A DNA stretch of 64,000 nucleotides from Letharia columbiana. Taxonomy: Eukaryota > Ascomycota > Lecanoromycetes > Lecanorales > Parmeliaceae. The notes beneath the pieces were generated by a model. That model was not told where the DNA came from and searched no databases. It was given only the letters and a program-made list of their open reading frames with translations. The stretch is from NCBI RefSeq assembly GCF_014066305.1, contig NW_023501045.1, positions 235,001 to 299,000 of the forward strand. Reading direction: 5' to 3'. Within the stretch, counting starts at the first letter, position 1; each line of letters opens with the position of its first letter. Shown piece after piece: positions 22,507-34,600 of the stretch. The position numbers and the translations under genes are program-made.

Positions 22507-23351
22507 TTACGCAACGCCTTTTCCAACACTGTAGCTGTTCATGGGAATACCACCAGCTCCATTGACCAAACTGTCCAGCGCAGGGGCCACGAGATCCGCA
22601 ACGAGGAAGAAAAGGGTGACGAGGAGTTCTTCGATGATAGCCATACATAGCTGGACTATTGCGTTCCCACCGACGGTATAGAACGTGTTGTTATCTTCAA
22701 AGTCTGCGAGAAGACTGTAGAGAAGGCGGACGGCAAGGAAAGGAAGCGAGACAAGGACCGCGTATAAGATGCACTTCTCGCCCCGTGGGAGGTCGCGCGA
22801 CTCGGCCATGGCGAGCATGGCGAATGCCACAATAACAACATAAGAGATCAGGAATATGATGGCACCGGCCTTTTCGAATGTTTCTTCGGAGTTGTGTTTG
22901 GATGTGTCGGACGACGAGATCCGAGTGCCGCCAACGATAGAGAGGATCAGAGCAAGCATGATCGGTATGTGAAACATCTCAAGAAGACGAGTACGGGAAG
23001 TGCCACGGGCGATGAAGTCATTGCTGTCGCATGATGTTAGCTCGATGGCCAAACTCAAGCAAGGTAGACGTACACCCTTCTCAGCAGACCTGAAGCGACC
23101 AGAAATAAAGGACTGAGTCCAATAGAGCCAAGGATGGCGGTCCAGGTAGCGTCGTCACGATTTGCCGGATTCTTGGCGCTGAGGATCTCCAAGATTGCGC
23201 TTGCTATGCGCAGCCCGCAGAAAAGGATGAGGTAGATTCACGGTCTGCCTTTGGAGAAGCCATGCCTGAAAATGATGCCGATGGCGAGAGCGATGGAGGG
23301 TATGTAGACTGCGAGTTCGGCGATGGCGATACTTTCCCTTTCCGACAACAT
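22507..23351 (-). pseudogene. DUF7702 multi-pass membrane protein with one in-frame TGA
   Basis: Two exons, 23351-23074 and 23023-22507. The 50-nt intron (GTACGT..GACAG, with a GCTAAC branch site) joins in frame for 265 codons. The product has about seven hydrophobic segments. It also has the family's signatures: N-terminal MLSERESIAIAEL, GLSPLFLVASGLLRRV before the junction, then DLPRGEKCILYAVLVSLPF, VRLLYSLL and the closing CMAIIEELLVTLFF. This matches the fungal DUF7702 (RTA1-like topology) family of unknown function. The only lesion I see is TGA at 23238-23240 (codon 38), just after the first membrane segment, where an aromatic residue is expected before IYLILFC. Everything downstream is preserved. 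It may be a young pseudogene, a strain-specific null allele or an assembly error. Confidence 0.75.
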
Positions 23352-25081
23352 ACTGGCAGGTTAGAAGCTCAGGAAGCGTGACTTGGCCATGGAAAGCGAA
23401 TGCAACCAATGATATACGCAAAGAGACAGTAACGCTTAAATTCTTGATGAACTCGGGTGGAATGAGACAAGAATTGAGACACGAGGCCCCTTATATCTAG
23501 GCATCGCGAACGCCTCTTGCGTAAACGGTAAATAACCTCGTGAAGAGCAAAGTCTATGACCTGCCATTGAACGGCCCTATCGCGACTTTACTCGTATAGA
23601 GTAAAGAGATGATAGTAGGGCTGTAATTCGAGGTATACCAAGAATGGGCCCTGAGCTTTACCGAGTGATCCCCGCCCGTCGCCATCAATTTTCCATAAAA
23701 CAAGCTCCAATTGGCGGCAAGATGTGCCATGTTGATTTCGTAGACTCGTAAGGTAGTCCGAGATATTAGCGTGGCTGAAGCTGTGCGAAGGACAGGGATG
23801 AAAATTGTTGATGAAACATCGCCCGCCGAAGTCGGTGCTTTGTCTCTATCCGACCCATTTCAATGACCTACTCAACACACCAGAAGTCAATATTAGAAAG
23901 GCGGTCTATATCGAAGTGTACGCCTGGATGCGGTTTCTTCGAGTAACGATACGCCACCAGTTGAGTGGGGCTGCCTAGCCAGCATGATTAATGGGCCCCT
24001 TGGCTACGAGTAGTATCTGGGCCACTCACCAGTCTTACATAGACCAGTCATCCTTCTACCTCTGGACCGTACCGCATTGGTTCCTTCTATTTCTCCACCA
24101 TCCTCCCATCTCCCATCAAGTCTCCCGCCCGGCGGATTCATCACCTCTTCCTTCTCCCCATACTCCCACCACCGAATATACTCCCAATCTTTCCCCACCC
24201 TACAACTCCCAAGATTCAGAGAGATGTGTCCTTCCTTCGAGATGCTGGTCCTTCCTAATCCAGATGAAAAGGCAGTAAAATTGTTGTGTCTGCGATGTCG
24301 TGTACACCAGGGATGGGAGCGGAAGTTTTTTATCCGCCAATCATGTACCGATGCTTTGAGCGAAAAAAGGTTACCGACATATTCACATGAGGGTCACTTC
24401 GGTTTAGCAAAACCACCAGCATTCGATCAATAACCCCAAGAACTCCATTCTCGTACTGCTACCATATCTTGAATTCCCAATTATACGATCATTGGGGCTG
24501 TCTCCCTGGATCGGAGAGGTCCGTAGTTGACCAAGGCTTTCATTTCAACCGATGTCATAAGTGGGATTTGGAAGCCTGATTTTGAACTCGGTGCTCTATC
24601 ACCATACATGTACCTATAGAGACGTGGCTATCTCAGCATTTGCGTGGTAGAGAAAATGCTCCAGCTTACTAGATACTTGCGTTCAGGGAGCCAGCTAACT
24701 CTGGTCCGAGCCGGTGCTTTTTCAAGTTGGGAGCCTCTCAAAATCTTTCTTGCTGTTAGCACATAGAAAGCAAGGTCTACAACAGGACGTGGCATTCTGC
24801 TGATCAGCATGATGTAGGTACGATGAGATTGAAGAATTAAAGAATACGGGGATGGAGCACTCCCAGGCTCCTAGGCTGAATCATGCTAGTCACCCTAAAA
24901 GCGGCAGCCGCGTTTGATACCTAAAAATAGCGCAGATCTGAAATTTGAAACATTAAAGTACTTTATCGTTTAACATTTGGTGATTGTTTGAACGCATCAC
25001 GAGACACATCCCTCTTGCCGACCTCCTCAGCAGCCCCCAAGAGGCTCTCTCTCCGAAAAAGTCGCAAGTACGATGTGATCA
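23352..25081. other. Intergenic, no supported gene
   Basis: Shared upstream region of the minus-strand DUF7702 gene and the plus-strand GT17 gene. The 118-codon plus frame at 24077-24433 is Pro/Ser-rich low-complexity text without a motif. Nothing else is seen. Confidence 0.5.
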
Positions 25082-26173
25082 ATGAGGCTCTCCATGCTAA
25101 AGCGCCAAATCCTCGGACTGCTTGCGGCTCTGATCCTCCTCTACGCCCTATCCTACGTAGCACGCGACTCCTACTGGTATCACGAGGACAAAAGCAATGT
25201 CCCTTACAAGGGACCATACACGGCATTGATCGAAGCCGACCCGAGTCTCGGTTTCCTCTCACTCCAAGATGCCTCAACTTTCTGCCAAAGACGCCGTTTA
25301 GACATCTACGAAACCCGGGCTCAACGCCGAAAGGTCTACGATCTCTTCCTCATCAATACCGAGCTCGATTGGTTAGAGATCCGTCTGAACGATCTAAAGG
25401 AGGAAGTTGATTACTTCGTCATCCTGGAATCGGACACCACATTCCAGGAAAATCCCAAACCTCTACACTTCGAGAACAACTACTCCAAATTCGAGCCCTT
25501 CCACTCCAAGATCATCCACCGCATCGTGAACTTCACCGACTCATCTCTTCCCGCAGGTGATACCTGGGAGCACGAACGCTTCACTCGCAACGCCCTCTTC
25601 ACCCAAGCCCTCACCTCCCTGTCCGGCGAACAAGCTCCTACCCAAGGTGACGTCCTCGTCATCGGCGACATCGACGAGATTCCCCGTCCCAGCACCCTTG
25701 TCACACTTCGCAACTGCGCCTTCCCACCTCGAGTCACCCTTCGGAGTCACTTCTATTACTACAGCTTCCAATGGCTCCACCGCGGCGAGCAATGGGCTCA
25801 TCCCCAAGCAACCTTCTTCAACGGCCTCAAAGATACCATCAAACCGGAGGACCTGCGCACCGGAAAGCCGCACGTGGAGCTCTACAACGCGGCATGGCAT
25901 TGCAGTTCGTGTATGCAGACGATGAAGCATTTGGTGAATAAGATTGAGTCCTTCTCGCACAAAGGGTACAACGATCCATATATCCTTGACCCGCAGAGGC
26001 TGCTACAAAGGGTCAGGAAAGGGGAAGATCTCTTTGAGAGGGAGACGGAGGTATTTGATCGCGTGGACGATAACATGGATGTGCCGAGGTACCTGTTGCA
26101 AGAGGGGAATCGGCAGAAGTTTGCGTACATGCTGGATCGGGATCCGCCAAGTGCTAACTTTCAGGACAGTTGA
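25082..26173 (+). CDS. GT17-family glycosyltransferase (beta-1,4-GlcNAc transferase-like)
   Basis: Single exon, 363 aa. This is a type II membrane protein: a short basic N-terminus, a membrane anchor near residues 10-27 (LGLLAALILLYALSYVA), a stem, then a lumenal catalytic domain. Family 17 features are visible: VYDLFLINTELDWLEIRLNDL, the acidic VDYFVILESDTTFQ, a DxD-like metal/nucleotide site in VLVIGDIDEIPRP (near residue 196), and the Trp-His-Cys block AAWHCSSCM. In animals GT17 (MGAT3) adds bisecting GlcNAc to the core mannose of N-glycans. Fungal members are common, but their acceptor is unknown, so only Golgi-type glycosyl transfer is inferred. The gene is intact and alone, between the DUF7702 gene and the GH76 gene. 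Confidence 0.9.
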   Translation: MRLSMLKRQILGLLAALILLYALSYVARDSYWYHEDKSNVPYKGPYTALIEADPSLGFLSLQDASTFCQRRRLDIYETRAQRRKVYDLFLINTELDWLEIRLNDLKEEVDYFVILESDTTFQENPKPLHFENNYSKFEPFHSKIIHRIVNFTDSSLPAGDTWEHERFTRNALFTQALTSLSGEQAPTQGDVLVIGDIDEIPRPSTLVTLRNCAFPPRVTLRSHFYYYSFQWLHRGEQWAHPQATFFNGLKDTIKPEDLRTGKPHVELYNAAWHCSSCMQTMKHLVNKIESFSHKGYNDPYILDPQRLLQRVRKGEDLFERETEVFDRVDDNMDVPRYLLQEGNRQKFAYMLDRDPPSANFQDS

Positions 26174-28700
26174 GAGGACTGGCCAGGCATGATTAGGTAG
26201 CATTTTCATGTGCCTTATCATCCAACGTCACGTAAGCAGACGCGGCCGAGCAGCCAGCAGCCAGCACCCATGATTAGTCTAGCATGATCCTCTTGGTCTA
26301 CTGGCAAATTAAGCGCCACACACCGCCCCTGGACCTCGAGCCCGAATTAAGTATGCCGCATGCCTCGAATCGAGAAACTCGGATGCCATGGCTGCCCCAA
26401 GAGCGTTCCGGCATTCTAGAAATCCCTCTGGGGGCTAAGTGGGAGACGTAAGACATAGGCGTGAAGACACCAGCTGAATGGCGAGTACATAGCACCTCAG
26501 CAGCTCCGCTCTCAACGACAAGGAAGCAGAGCGGGCAGTCGAATTGACACCATTTGGGGGGAGTGATGGAAGCGGTGGAGAAGGCTTCTCCACGCTTATT
26601 ACACCAAGGAGTGATGAAAACCTACCCTATAGATAAATTTTACAACAAAAGTTCCCCAGGTCGTCGCAAGCACCTGCACAACGATGTTCTTCCCGGACAT
26701 GACTACACTCGTGAATAGCAGCGGCAGCACCCTTTCCCCGCCAACCCGGCGTCTGAAACCCAAGGCCCCTGACCTGAATTGACTCTGGGCGCAACCCCAA
26801 TCTCGTATACAGCTACAACCTCCGCCTGCTGCTCCAGGCGACCCAAAGCGCTGCCGATGAAGCGACAAGCTGCTTCTTCTCGTCTAATCCCTACACAATA
26901 CCATCGAAATACCAGCCCCATCATTCTCACACGCAACGGGAACCTTCAAGCCTCGACGGTAGTGTCATCGTACATCAAAGCTGCTTTCAAGCATACAATA
27001 AACGCATTGCAGCATTCGATGCTGTCGAGAACACTTCTACAACTGCTGAAAAACAATGGGACAAGATTACTCAGATGTATTGATCAGAGGTCTCGGGTAG
27101 CCGACGAGATGGCGTTTCGCTTTGTTTGGTATTTGTCGTCGTCCATACAGACCTTCTCCGTCATCACTTCAGACCCGCGAGGTATGAAATGGTAGGCCCT
27201 GCCTGAGATGACTGCTTAGATATCGAGCCCATCTATCCATCCTAGCTCAATCGTGCTCTCCTCGTCTGCTTCAAATCCTCTTCTTCTTTCATTGGAGGGT
27301 CGCTATTGGGATGTCTGAGGCGAAAAATTCGGCGAAAGAGATTCAGATGGAATCATCCAGTGGGTCGTTGGCCGTTGCTCTATTAGCTGACGTTTTAATG
27401 AACCGAAGGAGTATGTCGGCTTTATAGAGTTTGAGACGCTGCTGACGGACCTGATCTGTCTTAGTGGGTTCAAAGTCGAATTATCTGGTAGATCTGATAC
27501 AGAATAGAAGCACTCGCAATCATCAGGACTGATTGAATCCTGAAGGGTGATCACAAGGCTGTTCACGTTTGACTTCGCCATTCTCAACGCATGAATTTCA
27601 AAACTAGTCAGGAGAGCCACTGGCACTTCCTGCTGAGGCCGTCTGTGAACGTTCGCCTGGCAAAGTGCAGAATGGTAAGAGCACAAGAAAGACAGGGGAA
27701 GGTGTGCATCAAAGGAGCTGCCGAGTCATCTTTGCATATGCACACGTTTCAATCGAGTGATAAATGAGCTCATATACATGCCACGGTCCGAGACCATCAG
27801 AGGCAAACCAAAGAAGACGCGCCGTGTCTAGAAAAACCAGATAATGCCGAGAAATGTCTACCTCTTAGGCGCCCGGTGCATCGGCAAAGCAACCCCCGTC
27901 GCCCTTCTTTCGGCCCATTTCACCACTTCCGCAACAGGAACAATTACATCAACGTCCGCACCTCCCATCTTCTCCCAAGTCGCGCGAACCGTTCCAAGCC
28001 AGCACGGCTTCGCAGCAAGCGACATCACATCGTCTCCCAGCCAAGCAATGCTCCTCCAGAAACTGATACTCGAGGCGCAATACTCGACGGAACAAGGCAG
28101 CGGGGCCACGATGGTTCATCTCTGGTCGATCTGCCTTCGAGCCCATTGTCTAGGTACGTGGGAGAAGAGGGAGCCAGATGCTCGACGCGGACGGAAATTT
28201 GAGGGAGATTGAAGGAGCGCATGGGGCAGTCATTGGTCGTCGTTTGCGACGTCAATCGGCCCGTCAGCGCCAGCCTCGGAGTGAGATTCAGATGCCGGAG
28301 GACGAAGCCGACTGGATCGCTTTTCATCGTCTCTTTTTCTTTCAAAGCTGGAGGATACGGGCTTGGAATATGTCGTCTTGCCTTGCGGAATGAAGGGTTT
28401 AGCGGAGCATGTCGCTTTTTAATGAATGGCGGCGGGCAAAGGCTGTGCCGGTGCAGCAGTCATCTGTTAATAGACTGTTTCACGATAGAACCTCGACAGA
28501 AGTCGTTGTACATGCCAAGAAATCCCGGTTTCTTACAAACTAGCATAACTCGATCAATACTTCTTCAATTTGATTACTTTGTCTTCAGAATTTCTTCAAT
28601 TAGATAACATCTACAACTTGTACACGGAAACTTTTTGCGATAGATCTTTCGTCGCGGGGGTTCTCTGGCATTCCCGATTGTAGGGTGTGACAGCAGCTAA
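26174..28700. other. Long stretch without a supported gene
   Basis: Several frames of 100-140 codons occur, but antisense overlaps (for example 27844-28212 plus against 27858-28109 minus) and missing motifs leave none convincing. The minus frame at 27858-28109 (EVVKWAERRATGVALPMHRA) might be a C-terminal enzyme fragment, but I cannot name it. The first copy of a diverged repeat lies at 26713-26777. Confidence 0.4.
26713..26777 (+). repeat. Diverged repeat, copy 1
   Basis: Shares the blocks AATAGC-GCGGCAG-ACCCTTT-CCC-GCC and GAAACCCAA-G-CCCTGACC, in the same order and orientation, with the sequence at 28700-28795. Similarity continues weakly into AGCTACAAC-type sequence downstream. Several differences are C/T or A/G transitions. 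No terminal inverted repeats or coding content are apparent. Confidence 0.55.
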
Positions 28701-28795
28701 AAATAGCGGCGGCAGTACCCTTTTCCCTGCCTTAGGGTTAGGGTCTGCCTGGAGGCTGAGGGCTAAAACATGAAACCCAAAGGACCCTGACCGCT
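28700..28795 (+). repeat. Diverged repeat, copy 2
   Basis: Second copy of the 26.7 kb repeat, with about 30 extra bases in the middle that include two telomere-like TTAGGG units (28732-28743). It lies about 220-310 nt upstream of the GH76 start codon, so it could form part of that promoter. Confidence 0.55.
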
Positions 28796-29013
28796 GAGCT
28801 CCTACAACTTACAAGCAACATCATTCAACCTTATACTTCCTCAAAGCACTCCGCCCATTTTTGAGGCTCAGACCCAGCTCCTTCAAGTGACAATGCCGAC
28901 AACCTCTGCGAAAGCTATCTTGACAATGTCATCCCTCACTTCTACACACCATTATCCAAATACTACCACCATCTTTGCTTACCATCATCCCTCTCCCTGT
29001 TCTCCATCCCGAG

Positions 29014-30607
29014 ATGCTATTACCAACCAGACCCTCTGTGCTACTGTACACCCTCAGTCCCTTGCTGGCCAACGGGCTCTCACTCGATATCACTAGCTCT
29101 GGTGAGTACCACTCGCGGGATAAAGGCAGAGCAATCTACTGATGCCGCTCCAGCCTCTATCAAGAATGCCTCCAGCATTGTCGCCAAGGACATGCTCAGC
29201 TATTACCATGGGATAGACCCAGGGCAAGATCCTGGCATCTTCGGAGGACCCTACCTCTGGTCGGAATCGGGTGCCGCCTGGGGAAGCATGATCGACTATT
29301 GGAATTACACCGGAGATGCTCAGTACGTTGCTCTTGTACAGCGCGCTTTGCTCTGGCAAGTGGGACCGGACAACGACTACATGTCGCCCAATCAGACCAA
29401 GGCTGAGGTAGCGCTCCCCTACGTGCTGAAAGGCATCTGGTAGAAAAAGCTGACGGCCATTCCCAACACAGGGAAACGATGATCAAGCAATCTGGGCTCT
29501 GACCGCCATGCGGGCAGCAGAACTACAGTTCCCCCACCCTTCCACCTCCACCTCCCCGTCCTGGCTCGATCTCGCTGTCAACGCATTCAACGACCAAGTA
29601 TCCCGCTGGGATACATCAACCTGTGGCGGGGGCCTGCGCTGGCAGATTTTCAACTTCAACCAGGGATACGACTACAAGAATGCTATATCGACTGGGGCAT
29701 TCTTCCAACTTGCCGCCCGGCTGGCTAGGTACACGGGAAACCAGACATACGCCGACTGGGCTACCAAAAGCTATGACTGGACAAGCTCTATTGGTTTTAT
29801 TGATCATGACTACCGGGTTTTTGACGGAGCACTGGTAACAGGCAATTGCAGCAAGATCGATCCTCTGCAGTGGACGTACGCCGCTGGAGCTTTCATGTAT
29901 GGAAGCGCCGTGATGACCAACTTCGTACGCCCAACTCTCCGTGCTTTGCGCCCACTCACACTGACAACACGCAGACAAACACAAACGCGACGTGGGAGAT
30001 CCGTACGAATCAGCTGCTCGCATCAATGTCCGTCTTCTTTACAGGAGCCAACAACACCGATGGCACCTCCGGTAATCCCGGGATCATGACCGAGGTGGCC
30101 TGTGAGTCATTTGGGACATGCGACACCGACCAGTATGCCTACAAGGGCTTGACAGCGCAATGGATGGGTGAGGCTATGCAGGTTGCGCCTTTTACCAAGG
30201 ACGTAATCATGAGCTACCTCCAGCATTCGGCAGAAGGGGCCGCCAAGCAATGTTCCGGAGGCAAAAACGGAACGACTTGTGGGACACGCTGGACGAAGAG
30301 CGAGTACGATGGAAAGACCGGCCTCGGGCAGGAGCTGAGTGCCCTGAACGTCTTCCTGGCCAACCTAGCCGTCAATTCTTCTGCCCCTACCAACGCCAAC
30401 ACGACCGTTGCGAGCACGGCGGAGGCAAACGGCACCACACCGTCGTCTTCGAGTACTACTACCACATCTGGGAGTACCACCACCACATCCGGGAAACCAA
30501 CCACGACATCAGCAAAGCCTTCGTCCGGATCCCAGCGTCTGTGGGCAGCGAGCTGGGCTCTGTCTTTCGCGATCCCTGCGGCTGTGCTCTCCTTGTCACT
30601 CCTCTGA
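29014..30607 (+). CDS. GPI-type GH76 endo-1,6-alpha-mannanase (Dcw1/Dfg5-like)
   Basis: Four exons: 29014-29101, 29154-29407, 29472-29924 and 29975-30607. Introns are 50-64 nt with matching phases; the total is 475 aa. A signal peptide ([17 protein letters not shown]) is followed by the family 76 catalytic domain: [30 protein letters not shown], the catalytic Asp pair 117-118 in [37 protein letters not shown], and the C-terminal block [17 protein letters not shown] Ser/Thr-rich tail and a terminal hydrophobic segment ([17 protein letters not shown]) predict GPI anchoring. Dcw1/Dfg5-type enzymes are thought to transfer GPI-mannoproteins from the GPI glycan to the cell-wall glucan. No lesions are seen. 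Confidence 0.92.
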
Positions 30608-31246
30608 TTGAATAAATATTTCCCTTTGAACCTCCGGCATGATGTACCATAGCGTTGAATCCTCCCCATCTACACTTGCAGAGGAATAATCGCATGAAGC
30701 GAATCACATAGCGTGCCCAGGCGTTCACCATGGCATTTGATCTATCCATCACCTCATACGTGCACTACTCTTCCCAAAATCCCAACATCACGCACATGTA
30801 CTCTACCCCAACGAATCGAACCAAAGTCCTCGAAACGTCACCAATCCCCAACCCCACATCCCCAACTACGATCCTCGACATCGATCCCCAACCGCCGCTC
30901 TCAACCTCTCCTCTCCCCTTCTTCTCTCCCCTTTTTCTCTCAACCGCCCTCCACCCTCCACCCTCCTCCCCCCTCTACCCCCCACCCCCATCTCCCCCCA
31001 CATATCCCTCCCCTCCCCTCCCCACCCCTCCAGCCCGCCACTTTCGAACAAGGACACGCACGGCGCACCCCCCGAGCCTCCTCAAACTGGAGCCCATGAT
31101 CATCGCCTCGAACCCTGTATCCATGAACACTCCCATCTCGGTCCGCTTTAGCCCGGGGAAAAGGGACAGGATGGTGGGGGATTGGGGAGGATGAGGGGGT
31201 GGGGGGGGGGATGGAATGGATGGAATGGATGATCGATGGTGGTGGT

Positions 31247-31286
31247 GAGGAGGAGGAGGAGGAGGAGGAGGAGGAGGAGGAGGAGG
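31247..31286. repeat. GAG trinucleotide microsatellite
   Basis: About 13 consecutive GAG/AGG units outside any supported gene. Confidence 0.85.
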
Positions 31287-31550
31287 TGTGGAAGCATGGA
31301 TGGATGATCGATCTGGGGAGGGGGGGGGTTGCTGGGAAGACGGACGGACGGACGGGGTTAGAGCGCTACAATTTCGTAGCTGGGTCTTTTTCCCTTGCCG
31401 TTTGGAAGGTTTGGAGCAACGACTTGACTTGCTAGTTAGTGATGGGATTACTGTGGCGGTGTAACAAGGTTGATTGATTGATTGATTGATAAAAATCTTG
31501 ATCAGATCAAATGCTCCGACAATAAAAAACGACCATGCATGCTCTAATCA

Positions 31551-31553
<3 letters not shown>

Positions 31554-31581
<28 letters not shown>
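31554..31581. repeat. TC dinucleotide microsatellite
   Basis: About 14 TC units lie about 90 nt downstream of the stop codon of the minus-strand RdRP gene, probably in its 3' untranslated region. Confidence 0.85.
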
Positions 31582-31583
<2 letters not shown>

Positions 31584-31667
31584 TTCGCAGTCCGATGATA
31601 AGAACGACCGTGCACCACACATCATGATTCATTTCCGCAGTCACGCAACGCCGATAGGGTATCTTCC

Positions 31668-34600
31668 TTAGAACAAAACGTGCACCCCCTGCAGTTTCTC
31701 CACCTCTTTCAAGCACACCGCGGCCGCGATCCACACAAAGCTCACCAGCGTTCCAACCTTCTTCCTCACTCTGAAAGGCGTATTGCACGCCACGTACAAA
31801 CAGGCGATCGACCTCTCAAGGGCTTCTGCTCGGCTATTATCTCCGTCTCCGTCACCGCGGGTAATGCACAGGACAGTATACTCCATATCGCGGTCATGCT
31901 TCTCTTTCATTGTCTTTGAGGACTCGCGCTGGCGCTTGCTTTGCGCGCCGTTCTTGCCGAGGATGTTGCCGGAGAAGACCTCGATTTCGGAGACGAAGTG
32001 TTGGGGATGGTTGGAGTACTGGAACATTGTGTCGACGAGATTCTCTTCGTAGCTGAAGATCCATCAGTTTCGTTTCCTCCTGCATCGTGGATACAGCTGC
32101 AGTGGAGCGCCACTTACTTGTCTCTCACGTCTTTAGCCCAGGTGAAGTAATGCTGCCATTGGATCAAGGTCGTTTGTTCACGGACGTAATTCCAAACAGC
32201 GTCCGCAAGACTGCGGGTCTTACCATGATTGGAGCTAGGCATCTTGGATTGTTCCTGAATTGCCTCGAAGAATTTGTGCTCGTCGATTTCGCGGTAAAGC
32301 TTCCCGAGCACCTTTTGGCTCTCGTAGTAACGTAGCTTCGGTGGACCATAGTTCGCTACCTCATTGAATTCATTGTCCTCATCTGGAGGAGTTGACAAGT
32401 CGGCCTCCTCCAGATTGATGCTCTTTTCCACAAGGACTCGTGGGCCCGGCGCCTGAAAGTCTGGGCGAGCTTTCGGATATCTAGGCAAATCGAGAAAATT
32501 GACCTGTGAATGTCATTATGATATATGGAGAAACGCTCTTATGTCGTGTTCTGATACATACTGGGATGCCAGTCTTCGAAAAGTCTACCGCCGTAGAATG
32601 CATGCCAGCAACCTTGATACAGTCCGAGCCGAATGTTCCTAGAGGCGACTGGTCCGCCAGGATCTGGTGTAGAGTAGCGATCAGTCCAAGGTTGTCGTTC
32701 TCCATGAACTGGAGGAAGAAGTCTGTCATGTCCGATCTCTCCACTGGCCTGCCAATATCAATGGCCGTAGCTGTGGGATAATCAGCTGGTTGTGAAATCC
32801 GTCTGGGATATAAAGTATCGTCGTAGATAACGTTGTAAAGGTCGCCGTCCAGATCTCCTCCGCTGAGCTGCGAAGGCAAGTCTCGTTGGCCATGACGGCT
32901 GAAGACTACAACGTTGTGGAGTGCTCGCAGTGGGCTGCCCGCTGGAACGTCGACTGCCGTCACACATTGTACATCGCCTGGGTGTAGCGCAGGAGATCTT
33001 GTAATAACGACACTGCCAGTGAGGTGCTTGGGTACTGCTTCGTTGTGTGTGTAGCAGCAGTATATCTCGCTTTCTTGTAAGATACCACTCTCATCCATGA
33101 TACCTAGATAGTTCATAAGTCACACGCATCATGTATGCCAAAAGAGAAGTTACCGTATAGCGTCACGCCCTTCTCAACTCGAATGCGAGACCTATGCTTG
33201 AGCTCTCGCAGCTGGACCAGAACTGCTAGCTCAACGCTGTTGCGCAGAAAAGCATCGTCAGTGAACGAGAGCCCAATTGCCCACAACTTGCGAATCAGCC
33301 AGGGCGTTCGTGCTGGCTTTCCGATCAAGTTTCTATCCAGGAAGCTCGCTGCGTTGATTGGAGATACGGTGGTCATTCTAAGTTTCTCGACCGCATCAGC
33401 TTGGAGGTTGAGAAAAGCTTCATCTGGAACGTGAAGATCTTCGAGTATCTTGATAAGTTGGCGATTCAAAAACATGGGCAACGGTCTGGAGGCGGCGCCA
33501 CATATTTCGATGTCTGAAGCCTTTGTCCCTCCAAATTTGATCATAGAAGGCCTCAGGCAGAGAGCGGATCCTGGAAGCCGAGGGTCATGAGAGATGACAC
33601 CCTTTGCACCTGCAAGACGACGATGCATGTCAGCATACGAGTATCAATCAAGTGCTTTTAGTCACGCTTACCCATAAATCGGATTTGATAGACCGTGGGT
33701 TTCAGTCCCCGTTGAGGGTATTCGCGCCAAATCTTCTCGAGCACTTCGGTAGAACATGTGCCAACTCCATCACTGAATGTCCGGCCATTTTGCACCACAT
33801 CCTCCATGGTTTTGAATGCTTCTTGAGGAATGTGGATGGAACTGAAGGTCTGAGAAAAGGCCTGTCCAATTCGAGCTGCGCACTTCGCAGGTGATCGTAT
33901 CAATCCAAAGTCACCCAGGTCTTTGATGACAGCCGGTGCGTATGTTAAACATCCATTGAGCGTGAACGGTGCCATGTACCAGCACGTCTGAGACCGGAGC
34001 GAAGAATGGGAAAATCCAAGGAACTGGAGAGATGAGATGATGATTATGTATTTCTGAGGACAGCTTACATACCTCAAATCCGCGGCCAGCAATGATAATA
34101 ACTCCTTTTAGTACTCTCTTGAATCGTTCATGGTAAATCACCTCGCCGGACGTTTTGCGATCGAGTCGAAGGGGTTCTCCGTCCTCGTCTAAGAACGAGA
34201 CAGAAAGAAAATAGTTAGGGAAATTGGAGTACTTGCGGAGGACCCGATTCTTCACCTCTGGCTCTGGACCATAGAGATATACGCCCGTTGGGGTCACCAT
34301 CGCTTTATGAACGGATGCGATATGGTCGTACTGGTCTGCAAGATTAGGCTGATAAGTCTCTCCCCGAATTATGGAGTCTTCATTCTCTGCTAACATCTGC
34401 GCCAACGTCTTCAGACTAAGCTCCGAGGCCTCAGTGGCTGGTCCGGCGAAAGGTATCTGCTCACACAAAGTCCCTACGGCTTGGGTGACGACCCTGACGT
34501 CTCGCTCTTTAGCATGGCGGGACACCACTGCTAGTAGTTCGACCACCTTGACTGGACTCAGATAACCATTCTGAGCCAGCTTTTGCATCTGAAATTTCAA

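Larger units (their letters stand above)
30608..31667. other. Low-complexity intergenic region
   Basis: Strong strand asymmetry: a C/T-rich tract at about 30840-31030, a G-rich run at 31194-31210, a GAG triplet array at 31247-31286, GATT units near 31470-31489 and a TC dinucleotide array at 31554-31581. The Pro-rich plus frame (30713-31194) and Gly-rich minus frame arise from this composition and are not called as genes. Confidence 0.6.

Noticed and set aside
23230..23240. Programmed readthrough or intron explanation of the DUF7702 TGA
   Set aside because: The base context does not fit the known UGA-CUA readthrough motif. A GTGAAT donor there would remove a conserved membrane segment.
27858..28109. 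C-terminal fragment of a ketopantoate-reductase-like enzyme on the minus strand
   Set aside because: The EVVKWAERR..GVALP text is suggestive, but it is too short, its spacing does not fit, and no upstream catalytic part is found.
28732..28743. Interstitial telomere repeat (TTAGGG twice)
   Set aside because: Two units are too few to claim a telomeric relic; kept only as a detail of the diverged repeat.
30713..31194. Pro/Ser-rich plus frames of 128-154 codons
   Set aside because: They are produced by a C/T-rich low-complexity tract, and two frames look equally coding.
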